A program made the translations under genes and the position numbers. The notes beneath the pieces are model-generated. The model ran no database searches. It worked only from the letters and a program-made list of their open reading frames with translations, and was not told the DNA's origin. From JANQQC01 sp965262255 (GTDB lineage: Bacteria; Pseudomonadota; Alphaproteobacteria; Caulobacterales; Hyphomonadaceae), in assembly GCA_965262255.1 (NCBI GenBank), contig OZ253505.1, forward strand, positions 1,736,001 through 1,800,000: 64,000 bases of DNA, given 5' to 3'. How positions within the stretch are numbered: the stretch's first letter is position 1; every line of letters begins with the position of its first letter. Shown piece after piece: positions 17,949 to 28,114 of this stretch.

Positions 17949-18393
17949 CGTAGTACGCCACTGCTATCGCATCGGCTATTTGGTCATTCCAAAGTTTGTC
18001 AGACTTTCCCGCTATATTTTGTGCGAAGTCTAATACTTCGGATCTCGTTAACTGAATTTGCTTATATAGAAAATGTTCTATTGGTATGTTGTGCATTCGA
18101 CATGCCAACATCACGATAGAGTCGGCGTACGAGGTATAGCGTGTGCTCTTTGATTCCTTTTTCAAATACTCATTGCACTTTAAAGCACACATTCGGATGC
18201 CACAGTTATGGTCAAGCACACGTATAACTTCTTTGTATAGCCAATCTAGTTTCTCAGGTATAGCGACAATGTTCTTTGGATAAGAAAGAGCATGTTCTCC
18301 ACTAGCATTTCGGAAGGATATTTCGTTACCGTCGATGGCTAGAATTGCGTATCGAAGTTGAGAAGGGGAGTTTCGAAACCCTATAATGTTCAT
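17929..18393 (-). CDS. RNase H/RuvC-fold protein (DUF3010-like)
   Basis: 154 residues from the ATG at 18393, chosen because GGAG lies just before it; an upstream start at 18498 lacks this. The layout suggests the RuvC branch of the RNase H fold: an opening beta hairpin (MNIIGFRNSPSQLRYAILAI), a central acidic strand (ALKCNEYLKK) and the closing NDQIADAIAVAYY motif typical of RuvC/DUF3010 proteins. The first catalytic Asp is not present (GFRNSP), so it may be inactive or only bind nucleic acid. Directly coupled to the protein kinase gene downstream. Fold call moderate, function unknown. Confidence 0.6.
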   Translation of the reverse strand: MNIIGFRNSPSQLRYAILAIDGNEISFRNASGEHALSYPKNIVAIPEKLDWLYKEVIRVLDHNCGIRMCALKCNEYLKKESKSTRYTSYADSIVMLACRMHNIPIEHFLYKQIQLTRSEVLDFAQNIAGKSDKLWNDQIADAIAVAYYVGTNYG

Positions 18394-18778
18394 TTGTTTC
18401 TCCAATATTGTAACATTAAGTTTAAAGAAAAGGCGTTGAACTACTTTGGTTATTCGACAGTTTCCATTTTCTCTATCTAGTGTCCTGCCTCGGGACATAT
18501 TGCAGAGATTTGAGAGTTACTGTAGTGGGGATTATGCTACCTGTAAAGGTTACAAAAAACAAGAGATAAAAACGATTTTTTGATAAAATTTAAATAGATT
18601 TTGGGTTTCTGAAACAGGAAGCCTAGACCAAGGAACAGCAAACCAGATTAACAAAAAGAATAGTTTGTTCTCGATCGGGGATGACAAGAATGAGGTTAGG
18701 AACCCTCGTTTTTATGTTGAACTGTGGACAAAAGAGATTTTGTTGAAAGATTTGGACTTTACTCGCTCTATTGAGCCA
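18394..18778. other. Intergenic, no gene recognised
   Basis: AT-rich DNA upstream of the RuvC-fold/kinase pair. It presumably contains that operon's promoter. No IS remnant or protein signature is visible until the tandem repeat begins. Confidence 0.5.
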
Positions 18779-19815
18779 TTTTCTGGACGCGAAATCGGGC
18801 CTTGGACTAACCCTTTCAGTTTCGCACTGAGGTTTCAGCACGAGTGTCAACTTTTACGGAAGCGATTTCGCAGTACAGTAGCTAACGTTGTCGATAGATT
18901 AAGGAGAATTTCTTTGTGAAGCACGATTGCGAGTTGCTGATGTATCAGCGGGATTGAATAGCAGAGAATACGCTCATCGTGGACAATTCTTCACTGCGAT
19001 TCTCATTGGTGTGTCATTATCCCCTAGTCATTTGCCTGCCCCCAATAATTTTTTGACCGATTTTTGTTGATGGTCGCAGGATTTGGCGAGCGAACCCAAG
19101 GGAGTGTTGAAACCCCTTGGGTTCGCCCTTCTGTGGTCAAGTTTTCAGAGGATCGGTAAAGGTACTTGTTAATTGCAACATTGTTGAAAATAGGTCATTG
19201 GTGTAAGGTTATCGATTGTCTCCTACGGTCGTTTTGTATTGAAGAACTCTATGAATGTGTCGAGTCTTCTATTCAGTGCTATGAGATTGTCTAAAGGCCA
19301 TTTTTTGGACGCGAAATCGGGCCTTGGGCTATAGGTTTCAGTTCCGTACTAAGGTTTTTTCACAAGTATCAACTTATACGGAAGCGAATTCGCGATACAG
19401 TAGCTAACGTTGTGGACAGGTAAAGAAGAGTTTTTTCGCAAAGAAAGATTGGGAGTTGCTGATGTATCAGCGGGATTGAATAGCAGAGAATACGCTCATC
19501 GTTGACTATCCTTTTCTGCGATTCTCATTGGTGTGTTATTATTCCCTAGTCATTTGCCTGCCCCCAATAATTTTTTGACCGATTTTTGTTGCTGGTCGCA
19601 GGATTTGACGAGCGATCCCAAGGGAGTTTAGAAGCCCTTGGGATCGCATTACTTTGGTCAAGTATTCAGACAAGCGCTAAAGTTACTTATTAACTGCAAC
19701 ATTGTTGAAAGTAAGCCATGGGAGTTAGATTATCGATTGTCTCGTAAGGTCGCTGTGTATTGAAGAACTCAATGAATTTGTCGAGTCTTCTGTTCAGGGC
19801 TTTGAGATTGTCCAA
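18779..19815. repeat. Tandem direct repeat of about 520 bp made of IS debris
   Basis: The block from about 18779 to 19300 recurs at about 19302 to 19815. Shared landmarks: GGACGCGAAATCGGGCCTTG (18784 and 19307), GCTGATGTATCAGCGGGATT, CCCAATAATTTTTTGACCG (19041 and 19563), a strong hairpin (19090-19126 and 19612-19647) and the 3' end of the IS481-like transposase gene. The first unit therefore holds a truncated transposase tail and the second runs into the intact gene. Copies differ at many positions, so the duplication is old. Confidence 0.75.
19612..19647. terminator. 13-bp perfect hairpin downstream of the transposase
   Basis: GCGATCCCAAGGG pairs perfectly with CCCTTGGGATCGC across a 10-base loop. 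There is no T-run on either side, so it may be a bidirectional or stalling structure rather than a classical terminator. Close relatives occur at 19090-19126, 28435-28466 and 39934-39963, always beside the same CCCAATAATTTTTTGACCG module. Confidence 0.5.
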
Positions 19816-20709
19816 AGGCAAATTTTCTTTGGACAGGAAGTCATCTCTCATGGTCTTATTAAAGCGTTCGACAAAAGCGTTTTCTGTCGGCGAACGAGGA
19901 TCGTTAAGATAAAAGGTTATGCCCTTGTCCTGACAGGCCTGTTCAAATGCTGCTCTAAACTCAGTGCCTTGGTCTGTTTGCACCGCTTGAACTTCAAATG
20001 GCGCTCGCCGGATCAGTTTTTTGAGGAGATAAGCAGAGTTCTTCGCTGTATGGGCCTCAAACACATGTGAAAATGCCAGTTTTGAATAGATGCAGATGGC
20101 ATTGACTATATAAAGGAAACGGTCTGGTCCTACGCGGAAATGTAGAGTATCTATCTGAACGACTTCGCCAGGCCAACTACTTATTAGCAATTCCGGAAGA
20201 GGAATCGCATACGTTCGGGGAGCTTTTCCTGTATTGCTGTCTCGTGCCTTCGCAAAAGTTCCACTGTAATACGACTTGATCTTTTTCTCGCGGATCAACT
20301 CCGAAATTATGCGACAGACTTTTGAACGTTTGATCTCGTATCCGAGTCTTTCCATATAGGTATGGAGCTTTTTACCACCCCACGACTTGAACTTCTTGCG
20401 GAATTCATAAACTTTATTTTTCTGTTCATCGTATTGTTCCTGATTCTCCCGAGTTCTCACTTTGTGCGGGCGCGTCGACTCCGGTATCGGCTTCCTTTTC
20501 CACTCATACAAAGTCCTGACGGGAATACCGACCTGCTCTGCCGCGTCTTCCGCCGTTCTGCCCGATTGCCGTATCCGATCCCAAGTTTCAACCTTTTCTC
20601 TCCGAAATCGGACTTGTTCTTCTATCGATAAGCTACGAATGGAGGCCGTATCGTAAATTCGAGGGGCGTTCTGTTTTGCAACATTCGATTTTTGTGATAA
20701 ATTGCCCAT
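19690..20709 (-). CDS. IS481-like DDE transposase, apparently intact
   Basis: 339 residues. N-terminal HTH (GRTAEDAAEQVGIPVRTLYE), a linker, then an rve-type integrase core with the three acidic residues in VVQIDTLH, AVQTDQGTEF and TENAFVERFNKT. This is the DDE layout of IS481/IS3-like transposases. Length and motifs are complete, so it may be active. The upstream sequence (about 20700-20810) resembles the outer ends of the two decayed IS copies at 26.4 and 41.8 kb, including paired GGAAGAT/ATCTTCC, so all three belong to one family and this copy could supply transposase to them. Confidence 0.88.
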   Translation of the reverse strand: MGNLSQKSNVAKQNAPRIYDTASIRSLSIEEQVRFRREKVETWDRIRQSGRTAEDAAEQVGIPVRTLYEWKRKPIPESTRPHKVRTRENQEQYDEQKNKVYEFRKKFKSWGGKKLHTYMERLGYEIKRSKVCRIISELIREKKIKSYYSGTFAKARDSNTGKAPRTYAIPLPELLISSWPGEVVQIDTLHFRVGPDRFLYIVNAICIYSKLAFSHVFEAHTAKNSAYLLKKLIRRAPFEVQAVQTDQGTEFRAAFEQACQDKGITFYLNDPRSPTENAFVERFNKTMRDDFLSKENLPLDNLKALNRRLDKFIEFFNTQRPYETIDNLTPMAYFQQCCS

Positions 20710-21103
20710 GGGAAGATCTCCTGCTGTTTGGGTTGTTGTTGAACCTACAGTATGGACGATCTTCCTCTTTTTGTGAAGACCTAAATCTCTGCAATATGTA
20801 TCTGAGTCTGTTCACTAGCTTGGCGATCATTCGTAGCTTATCATGGCAGAATCCTGCAGTCAGTACAAGATACTGTATGAGTTTACAGTGGGTCGAGAGT
20901 TCAAACGTGAAGACAAAACCGAACGTTTCAAATTAAGGCGCTCCCGATTGTGATAAACGAATGAGAGAATCGTGTCCACTAGTGAAAAATAGTGTACTCG
21001 TGAATGAAATCAAGAGAGTTAGGTTAAAATTCGAAAAATTTTTTGCAATTGTGAACCGACGATAAAGTGTTTTCGGTGGTATAGAGCAGTTCCGTCTCAA
21101 TTT

Positions 21104-21326
21104 GAGGTTAAACGAGAAATCATAGGTCTTGATACTTTTGCGCTGATTCCGTCAACAATTGCTACGATGTATTACACATAATTAGGAGTAACTGCCTGAA
21201 AACCTCAAAATTTGCGTAGAAAATCTCAAAATCCGTTCTACACCACGAGATTTTGTTCTGAAAACTGAGGTTCATTCCCCATACTTACCATAAATGTAAC
21301 TTTCTCAACCTTTTTCGTTTAGCCTC
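21104..21326 (+). mobile_element. MITE family 1, copy 1 (223 bp)
   Basis: Non-coding element bounded by GAGGTTAAACG on the left and CGTTTAGCCTC on the right, the same 223-bp length as the copy at 26654-26876 and similar to it in inverted orientation throughout. It contains no gene. It is more diverged at its left end and no target duplication is evident. Confidence 0.75.
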
Positions 21327-21605
21327 ACAGGGATTGATCACACGCTGTAGTTTTGTGTTCTCAGAAATTTGCAGGAGAGCAAAATTCATATCGGTAGAAA
21401 ATCGTACAACATCGTCTAAATATGGTATCGCTGGTAAAACGGGAAAGAATCCTTACCTGTTCCATAACTGCTCCAGCAGCGGCGTGAATGACGAGAAAAT
21501 TGCACCGAGTAGCTTCCCGAATTTGGTCTATGGAGTAACATACGCAACTTTACTGATGGGTACTGTAGGATCAAGTCTGGAAATTCAAATTTTGGGGTAA
21601 AAAAA

Positions 21606-21640
21606 GCGTTTTCAGGGGATTTAAAATCCCCTGAAAACGC
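21606..21640. terminator. 16-bp perfect hairpin before the IS256 remnant
   Basis: GCGTTTTCAGGGGATT pairs perfectly with its complement across a 3-base loop, about 55 bases before the IS256 start codon. The same structure precedes the IS256 copy on the other strand (38557-38592) and half of it precedes the copy at 30567. It probably blocks read-through transcription into the transposase gene. Confidence 0.6.
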
Positions 21641-21696
21641 TTCTCGCAATCTAGCAACCCCGAAAAATCATCTTAATCCCTATTTGGAGCCTATCA

Positions 21697-22845
21697 ATGA
21701 GTCTAGAAGGTTATAGGCATCAACGAGATGCAATGGAAGTGCCGTTTCAATGAAATATCTCTCCGTTCAGGGAGTTGTTAGATACGGTCGTTCGTCTCGA
21801 TCGCGAAGCAAGTCTTGGAGTTAGTTATGGTCATCGTGTTGGCGAGATCGGCGGTTATACGAATGGTTACAAACCTGAAGATCTTCCTAAAGCAAAAGGT
21901 TTTTTGAACTTACGGGCTACCAAGATATCGGGGGCATTCGACACACCGCTATATTCGGACACAATGAACCGCGGTCAGCGGAGTAGTGAGGCCTTGCTGA
22001 ATGTTGCTGCAGAATCCTATATTGAGGGTGTTTACAGTTGTGAAATTAGCAAAATATTATAGACCGTTCGGTATCGAGTCGATGCCATCCACTCAGGTGT
22101 CGAATACCAACAAAAAGTTGGACGAAGGGTTTGAACCATAGAGAAACACAGACCTTGGCGATTTCCCCTATCTGATTCTTTATGCTTGTTACGAGAAACT
22201 GCGCGTGACAGGCATTGTTCGCGATGTTGCCGTTCTTATCGCCGTCGGTATTGACCGAGAAGGTCATCGCCGTCTTCTCGGTGTATCTGTCGATTTGAAA
22301 GACGCAGAACACCATTGGAGGGAGTTTCTAGATCGTCTAGTTTACCGCGGAATACGGGGTGTCGAGTCTATCGTCTCCGATGACCATTCTTAATTTAAAG
22401 CCTCTCGCCGGGCCGTGTTCACGTGTTCCAAATGGCAACGGTGCCAGCAGAACCTAACCCGAGATTCCCTGAAACAAGGGCCGAACGAAGAGATTCGAAA
22501 GTGTCTCGCTATAGAACTCGGAACAGTTTACAACGCTGAGACCATAAAACTAGCCGAGGTCGCTCTGGAGAATCTTGTCACAAAGTATTCTTCCGAAAAC
22601 CCTACACTTGCTAAATGGCTCAAAACAAATGGATCTGACGCTTCGACGGTCTACTCCCTGACAACACATCATCGGATAAAAATGAGGATTTCAAAACCGA
22701 TTAAACACGTCCTCAATCAACAAATAAAACAGCGAACTCGTTTGATTAGGATATTCCCCAATGCAAGCGCCCTGTTAAGACTTGTCATCATTGTGATCGT
22801 TGAAATTGACGACGATTGGATCGGAAGAAACCGTAGACTATGTGG
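21697..22845 (+). pseudogene. IS256-family (mutator-type) transposase, broken
   Basis: Starts at ATG 21697. Recognisable blocks are SYGHRVGEIGGYTNGYKPE, TGIVRDVAVLIAVGIDREGH, LLGVSVDLKDAEHHWREFLD, IRGVESIVSDDH (with DDE-type acidic residues) and the C-terminal HHRIKMRISKPIKHVLNQ, then IRIFPNASALLRL. Reading frame is lost through stops and frameshifts near 21750, 22062, 22140 and 22393. Nearly full-length but clearly inactive. Confidence 0.85.
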
Positions 22846-22847
22846 GG

Positions 22848-22935
22848 TCGTATATATAATCTCCGATGATCACGTCGGACTCAACGCCGCTGACAAGGCC
22901 TTATTCGCTGATGCTAAATGGCAACGCTGCTAGTT
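22848..22935 (+). pseudogene. Second IS256 fragment
   Basis: VVYIISDDHVGLNAADKA then LFADAKWQRC repeats the middle of the IS256 transposase directly after its C terminus. It is therefore a separate truncated copy, or a rearrangement at the junction with the next IS481 remnant. Confidence 0.55.
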
Positions 22936-22939
22936 TCAC

Positions 22940-23605
22940 CTGACTCAGAGTGCCAAGAAACAATCTCCAAAAAAAAGAAAGAGAAGACGAAGGCAGATAG
23001 GGAGTATCCGATTGGATACTTCTATATCGACATAGCTAAGGTCAACACAGAAGAAGGCCGTCTTTACATTTTCATGGTGGTTGACCGAACGACCAAGTAT
23101 ACGTACGTTGAACTGCATAGCAAGCAAACACGCGAAATCGCAACGCAGTCCCTAGAGAACTCGATCGTCAAGGTGCAATACAAAATACAAACCGTCTGAT
23201 AATGGGAGGCAGTTCACAAATCCAAATAAATCAGATACGACTGCTGAAAAGACTCACATAAAATCCGTTTCAAGTGATCCAGTCATAGGCAATGCCTTTG
23301 ACCGGGTCTGCTCAGTCAATAGTATCGAACACCGGTTAACACTCGCCTATCATCCTTGGACTAACGGCTAGGTGGAGAGAATGAACAGAACAATTAAAGA
23401 AGCCACTGCAAAAAAAAATTATTACAAACCTCACTAAGAGTTAAAAGAGCATCTCTGCAGTTTTGTTGACGTGTACAGCTGTGTCAAAAGACTAAAAGCC
23501 TTGAAAAGGATCAACAGTTTATGATTATTTCGTTCAATGCGGGGAACGAGAACCAGAACGCTTTACCAATGAACCGTCCCACAGGTTTCTAGGACTGAAC
23601 ACGCT
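22940..23605 (+). pseudogene. IS481-family transposase remnant
   Basis: Contains REYPIGYFYIDIAKVNTEEG, LYIFMVVDRTTKYTYVELHS and, after frame loss near 23199, TLAYHPWTNG followed by a stop and RMNRTIKEAT. It is a decayed relative of the intact IS481 at 35589-36659; its N terminus is missing and several frameshifts are present. The 120 bases after it show no gene. Confidence 0.85.
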
Positions 23606-23729
23606 CTAAGTCCCCAATTCACGTGTCGAAGCCACATCGCATATACTTGTTCCTTGAGTCCATTGTACCTCTTTCTGATCCCACTTATTTCAAGGTTATA
23701 CGTTCGCGTCAGTTTCTATCTAAAGTGTT

Positions 23730-26357
23730 TCACTCTATTTTTCTCGTAGCTTCTTTCTGTCTCGTACGCACAGCCTTTAGCCATTCTTCGAGTGTTTTCA
23801 ATTCGTTCAAGAGTACTTCGTGGGTAACTTCACTCGGATTAACTGTCTCCGGTGATGTGTGCAACGAATGAGAGAGGCGCTTATGAGCTCCGATAACCGT
23901 GGTCAAATCTTCATCATTTAGTATGGCAATCTTATAAAGCGAAGACGGTTTTATACTGATTTCAAAACGAGAAATAACCGGTCTGATCATATCTGCGATA
24001 CCTTGTTCCCAGCCGTTGCGAAGCTTTCCGATAAATCCTTGAGCAAAAATGGACCGACGTGTCTCAGGCCATTTGTCAAAATGATCACGAACCGACTTTA
24101 GTTCAGAACGCAAGTTTTCGGTCACACTAGTCGCAGAATTTGTAGCAAAAGGGAGGTCACTATCAATATGTCCGGGTTCTGCCCCAATACGTTTTACGAA
24201 TTGATAATGGATAGAATTCTTTTTATTATTGGCCTCATTACGAAGATCAAACAAAAAGGATAGATCATGTGTGAAAATAATCACTTGACGATGGTTTGAT
24301 TCTTGGACCAGCCGTTGCGCGACCTTTCGACGATACTTGTGATCAACGGACGACATCGGATCATCGAAAACGATACCAGAATAATCTCGGGAGGTGACCA
24401 GTTCAGCTAGGAAGGCTGCAAGCGCCACACATCGATGTTCGCCTTCGCTTAGAATTTCACCAATCGGCACATCAGGTTTATCAGCAAACACCAATTTAAA
24501 GAATGATTGAGCGTCGCGATCTCTATCCTTACGCAGTTCAACTGGCATTGTGCTGATTCCTAGTTTTTCAACTTCCCGTGCGAATCTCTCTCGCAAAGCA
24601 TTTGTGACGAGTTTTTCAGATAGTTCTTTGTTCTTAGCCGTTATAGAACGCTTAATTGCACTGCCGCAGTTCTTTTCGGAATTCTTGAGATTTTCAATCT
24701 TGATCTTCCGATTAATTTCCAGTCGAATATCTTCCGACAATTCTCTCAAAGCGATTCGGGCTTTTAGTTGCGCGTGTTCTGAAATGAGTGCTAAACGCGC
24801 TTTGCTGTCCTTTTCGCCGGAAAGGGCGGCAGCGCGGTTTATCAAATCCGCTATTAGTGTGGTAGCGTCTTTCAATGGAGCTGGTAAAGGCACTCCGGGT
24901 TCACAACTACCCCTTAACATTGCTCTAGCCCGCCAATTAGCGATCAAGGCTGATTCTTTCAGCTTAATCGCAAGACTCGAATTACCACACTCCGTTTTAA
25001 CTAAGTCATGCAGTCCACGAATGTCGACAAGCGACATTTTGGCCGATTCGATTAACTGTAATTTATCACTCACATTGTTTGTTGCAATCTCAGCCGCCTT
25101 CCTAGCCGAGCCTTTTACGTAGGACTCGAAATCGTTCATGCGTTTTCGTGAATTCGGGCTTATCGGTTGCTGGCAAAGTACGCACAGTTCGTCGTCGACT
25201 TTGTTCGGAAAAATTCTATTAGGATAGGCCTCGTTGTCGGAATAAGTCCGAGCAGCTTCCCAAAGTTTACGCCAAATCTCACTTCCAACACCTGTCAAGG
25301 TATCTTCGCTAAAAAGAGTATCAGTGGCAACGCGCTCAGCATTTGCCATCGAGTCAGCATCTTCACGAAGACTTACGAGTTCCAGAAAGTCTTCTGGATT
25401 TGTCACTTCAATAAGTTTCGTTAGCTTGCTTATTGCTAGTTCCAAGCGTTGGGCTCTTACCGTTAACATTTTCGCTACTGTAGCCGGCTCACTAGAGAGA
25501 TCCGAATCTAAGGTCGCATAACGGGAACACTCATCTTCACTCAATGTTATAAGTTTATCAAGTTGTTCTGGTTTAGATCTGGAATCGAGTCCATGGATAA
25601 AGGCACCGGCTTCAGTTTCTTTACTTATAGATGGTGTTTTAAGGGCTACAGGTGTTTGTTGTGAAAGAACAGAAATGCTATTGGAGAACCTATCTTTCAG
25701 TAAGTCGCAGACCTTTCCGAGTCGATTTAATAGTTCCATTGGAAAAGGCACATAAGCAACATCGTTGGATTGGCGAACATGTGTGTTAGCGCTTCTGGAG
25801 TCAAAAATGCTCACTGCTCTAAGGTCGTCAGAATCATTTACTTCAGGCGACCAGTTGAAACTTCTCGCGCTACTGCTGACTTCGTAGTCAATTATGGCAG
25901 ACTGAGAATTACATTCTGAGTCAGTTATGTTAGGTAAAATTTTATTCTTTCCATCCCTCGACCTACATGTATTCTTTAAAATTCTAACGTAGCCTGACTT
26001 TCCTGATCCGTTCTCACCATAAACAATAGTTAACCCTTCAGAAGCAAAAGTAATACTTTGATCTTTCGCGAGAGCGTTGATGCCAACTGGATCACGCAAT
26101 GATCTTAAAGATACGGGATTACTAGGTAACCTTTGACTGGTAACATCAGACTTATCGACTGGGGTTACGAGTTCGCTGACACCTAGACAAATTTGTTCTA
26201 ATTTGTTGATTTCTGAGTCATCTAGGGATGCGCTTTTCAAAAGCCGGTGCAACGCGTCACGCAACCAAGGTGGGCGTGTGTCTGACCATGCTAGTATGTC
26301 TTTTAGGGCATCGCTCTCGGTATATGGCATTGCAGTGTTTTCTGTTGGTTTAGACAT
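23730..26357 (-). CDS. SMC-like AAA ATPase (AAA_13/PrrC-like)
   Basis: 875 residues. Walker A at 112-121 (VYGENGSGKS); a long helical, coiled-coil-like middle with a zinc-knuckle-like CVLCQQPIS near 393; ABC signature-like ILSEGEHRCVALAAF near 640; Walker B IVFDDPMSSVDH near 666; and the H-loop VIIFTHDLSF near 693. Such RecF/SMC-type ATPases drive defence proteins such as RloC/PrrC and PtuA. The N-terminal ILAWSDTRPPWLRDALHRLL is typical of a large uncharacterised branch. The ATG has no clear ribosome site and begins only 16 bases outside an IS copy, so its original promoter or partner gene may have been displaced. The effector partner is not identified. Confidence 0.82.
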   Translation of the reverse strand: MSKPTENTAMPYTESDALKDILAWSDTRPPWLRDALHRLLKSASLDDSEINKLEQICLGVSELVTPVDKSDVTSQRLPSNPVSLRSLRDPVGINALAKDQSITFASEGLTIVYGENGSGKSGYVRILKNTCRSRDGKNKILPNITDSECNSQSAIIDYEVSSSARSFNWSPEVNDSDDLRAVSIFDSRSANTHVRQSNDVAYVPFPMELLNRLGKVCDLLKDRFSNSISVLSQQTPVALKTPSISKETEAGAFIHGLDSRSKPEQLDKLITLSEDECSRYATLDSDLSSEPATVAKMLTVRAQRLELAISKLTKLIEVTNPEDFLELVSLREDADSMANAERVATDTLFSEDTLTGVGSEIWRKLWEAARTYSDNEAYPNRIFPNKVDDELCVLCQQPISPNSRKRMNDFESYVKGSARKAAEIATNNVSDKLQLIESAKMSLVDIRGLHDLVKTECGNSSLAIKLKESALIANWRARAMLRGSCEPGVPLPAPLKDATTLIADLINRAAALSGEKDSKARLALISEHAQLKARIALRELSEDIRLEINRKIKIENLKNSEKNCGSAIKRSITAKNKELSEKLVTNALRERFAREVEKLGISTMPVELRKDRDRDAQSFFKLVFADKPDVPIGEILSEGEHRCVALAAFLAELVTSRDYSGIVFDDPMSSVDHKYRRKVAQRLVQESNHRQVIIFTHDLSFLFDLRNEANNKKNSIHYQFVKRIGAEPGHIDSDLPFATNSATSVTENLRSELKSVRDHFDKWPETRRSIFAQGFIGKLRNGWEQGIADMIRPVISRFEISIKPSSLYKIAILNDEDLTTVIGAHKRLSHSLHTSPETVNPSEVTHEVLLNELKTLEEWLKAVRTRQKEATRKIE

Positions 26358-26653
26358 GAAAAGTTACAGAGCTGTATCGGCTCAAAGACATATGGAATCT
26401 AGGTCTTTTTGAAAAAAGGGAAGATCGGCCTAAATGTAGGTAAAGTCTAACCACCTAACAAAGGGTATCTTCCCATGCAACTAATTTACATGAGACAACT
26501 AATTTTTCAAGCCTCAGCGTCAACGCGGGCGAAGTTAGCCGAAAAGGACATGACTCCAGCAAAGCAGATGGAGCTAGAAAGGGTTTGTAAGGTTAATCTC
26601 TGTTTAGCGTTGCGAAACGATAAGGACATGGCGCGAAAGAGGCAGCAGTCTTA

Positions 26654-26876
26654 GAGGCTAAACGAAAAAGGTAAAGAAAGTTACATTTATGGGAATTATA
26701 CGGAATGAACATCAGTTTTAAGGGCAAGATCTCGTGGTGTAGAACGGAATTTGAGATTTTTAACCCAAATTTTGAAGTTTTCAGGCAGTTACTCCTAATT
26801 TTGGATAACAAATCTTAGCAATAGTTGATGAAATCAATGTATGAGTATCGAGATCTATGATTCTTCGTTTAGCCTC
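26654..26876 (+). mobile_element. MITE family 1, copy 2 (223 bp) with TTA duplication
   Basis: GAGGCTAAACG...CGTTTAGCCTC termini flanked by TTA at 26651-26653 and 26877-26879. The partner IS copy on the other arm has the uninterrupted site with a single TTA (TAA at 41344-41346 on the plus strand), so the insertion boundaries are exact. No coding capacity. Confidence 0.85.
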
Positions 26877-27598
26877 TTAGTAGGTGAGCCTGTTGCCAAT
26901 CTGTATCGCTGGGAGAAAGACCCAACAGTTCATTCTACCCGCCCGAAGAAACTGCGCGAGTCGAAACGAACTCCTGAACTCGTCGAAGCTGTTAGACAAC
27001 TCCGTCTTGAGCAGAAAACTTGGGGAAAGGAGAAGATCGCCAGAAGATTGCAAGAAGATGGCTCTGATACCAGAATTTCGACAGTCGGGTACATCCTTAC
27101 TGATCTGATTGCGGGAGGCATAGCCCAAGCCTATGATCATTTTATTTCCGGGAGCCGAAAACGTCGAAAGAACAAGTCTTCCCGTCCGCATGCCATCCGA
27201 TTATCGAAAGGGTTTAAGCCTACGATACCAAGAGAGACTATTCAAGTGGACTCAGTTCATGTCGAGCTCCCTGACGGAACAAAAGTCTGTCATATCAACG
27301 CCATATGCCCGGTTACTCGTGTTTGCTATGGTGAGGCCTTCACGAGTGCGAGCGCAGAAAATGCCAGCATCTTCCTCAAAAACATGATCGACTATATGCC
27401 CTTCAAAGTTCAGGCGATTCAAACAGACCAAGGCTCTGAGTTCAGAGGGGAGTTCGAAACAACCTGCTAAGACTTAGGCTTGACGTTCTAAAATCTTCCT
27501 CGGAAATCTCCTAAACTAACCGCTCACGTTGAACGCCTTAATAGAACTAGGCAAGAAGACTTTTATAACTGTTGGGAGTTCAGCAATCATACTTTTGA

Positions 27599-27776
27599 AA
27601 AGCGACTATATACCTATTTGGCCATTTTTCGCTCGACTTACAGTTGATAAAGGCTTCTGCGTGATTTCCTGCTTGTTCATCGGAACAAATCTTGATGTAT
27701 CGCTATGATCACAGTATCCATTAGGTGAATGGTATAGAGAAAAGTGATAATAGCTAAATAGGTATATAATCGCTTT
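27599..27776 (+). mobile_element. MITE family 3 (178 bp) with TTGA duplication
   Basis: Ends are near-perfect inverted repeats (AAAGCGACTATATACC and its complement GGTATATAATCGCTTT), flanked by TTGA at 27595-27598 and 27777-27780. The matching site in the other arm (about 40625-40640, minus) is uninterrupted. No coding capacity. Confidence 0.8.
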
Positions 27777-28114
27777 TTGAAATGATCAATCGTAACATTG
27801 AGTCCTATACCGATCAATACAACTCTGAACGGTATCACAAAAGCCTAGATTTACTCACTCCATTCGCCTATCTGAAGAAATATTGGCCGTCTCTCCTCGC
27901 GGCCGGTGACTAAATCACCCCCCACTCCCTTGAACGTAGGGAAACCTTAATGATGACTCTCCTGCGGTATTATCAGTCAACGCGAGCATAACGTCGTCGA
28001 ATGAGTGACTTTCTTTGTTATCTACGATCTAGTAGACACAGACCGTTGCCCAATGGCCATAGGGACTTTAACCGCACACGATTAGGCAATTACTTTGCCG
28101 TGAGGGGCGAAACT

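Larger units (their letters stand above)
19041..20810 (-). mobile_element. IS481-like element around the intact transposase (ends approximate)
   Basis: The right end is placed near 20810 by similarity (GAAGACCTAAATCTCTGCAA) to the ends of the paired IS copies. The left end is blurred by the tandem repeat and is only an estimate. No target duplication was found. Confidence 0.45.
26475..27915 (+). pseudogene. IS481-like transposase, broken by MITEs and stops
   Basis: Starts near ATG 26475; conserved blocks include ASASTRAKLAEKDMTPAKQ, EPVANLYRWEKDPTVHSTRP, then KTWGKEKIARRLQEDG, QVDSVHVELPDGTK and AIQTDQGSEFRGEFETTC. Disrupted by a 223-bp MITE at 26654, a stop at 27468-27470 and a 178-bp MITE at 27599. 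The C-terminal block (DQYNSERYHKSLDLLTP) is still visible near 27820. Confidence 0.85.
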
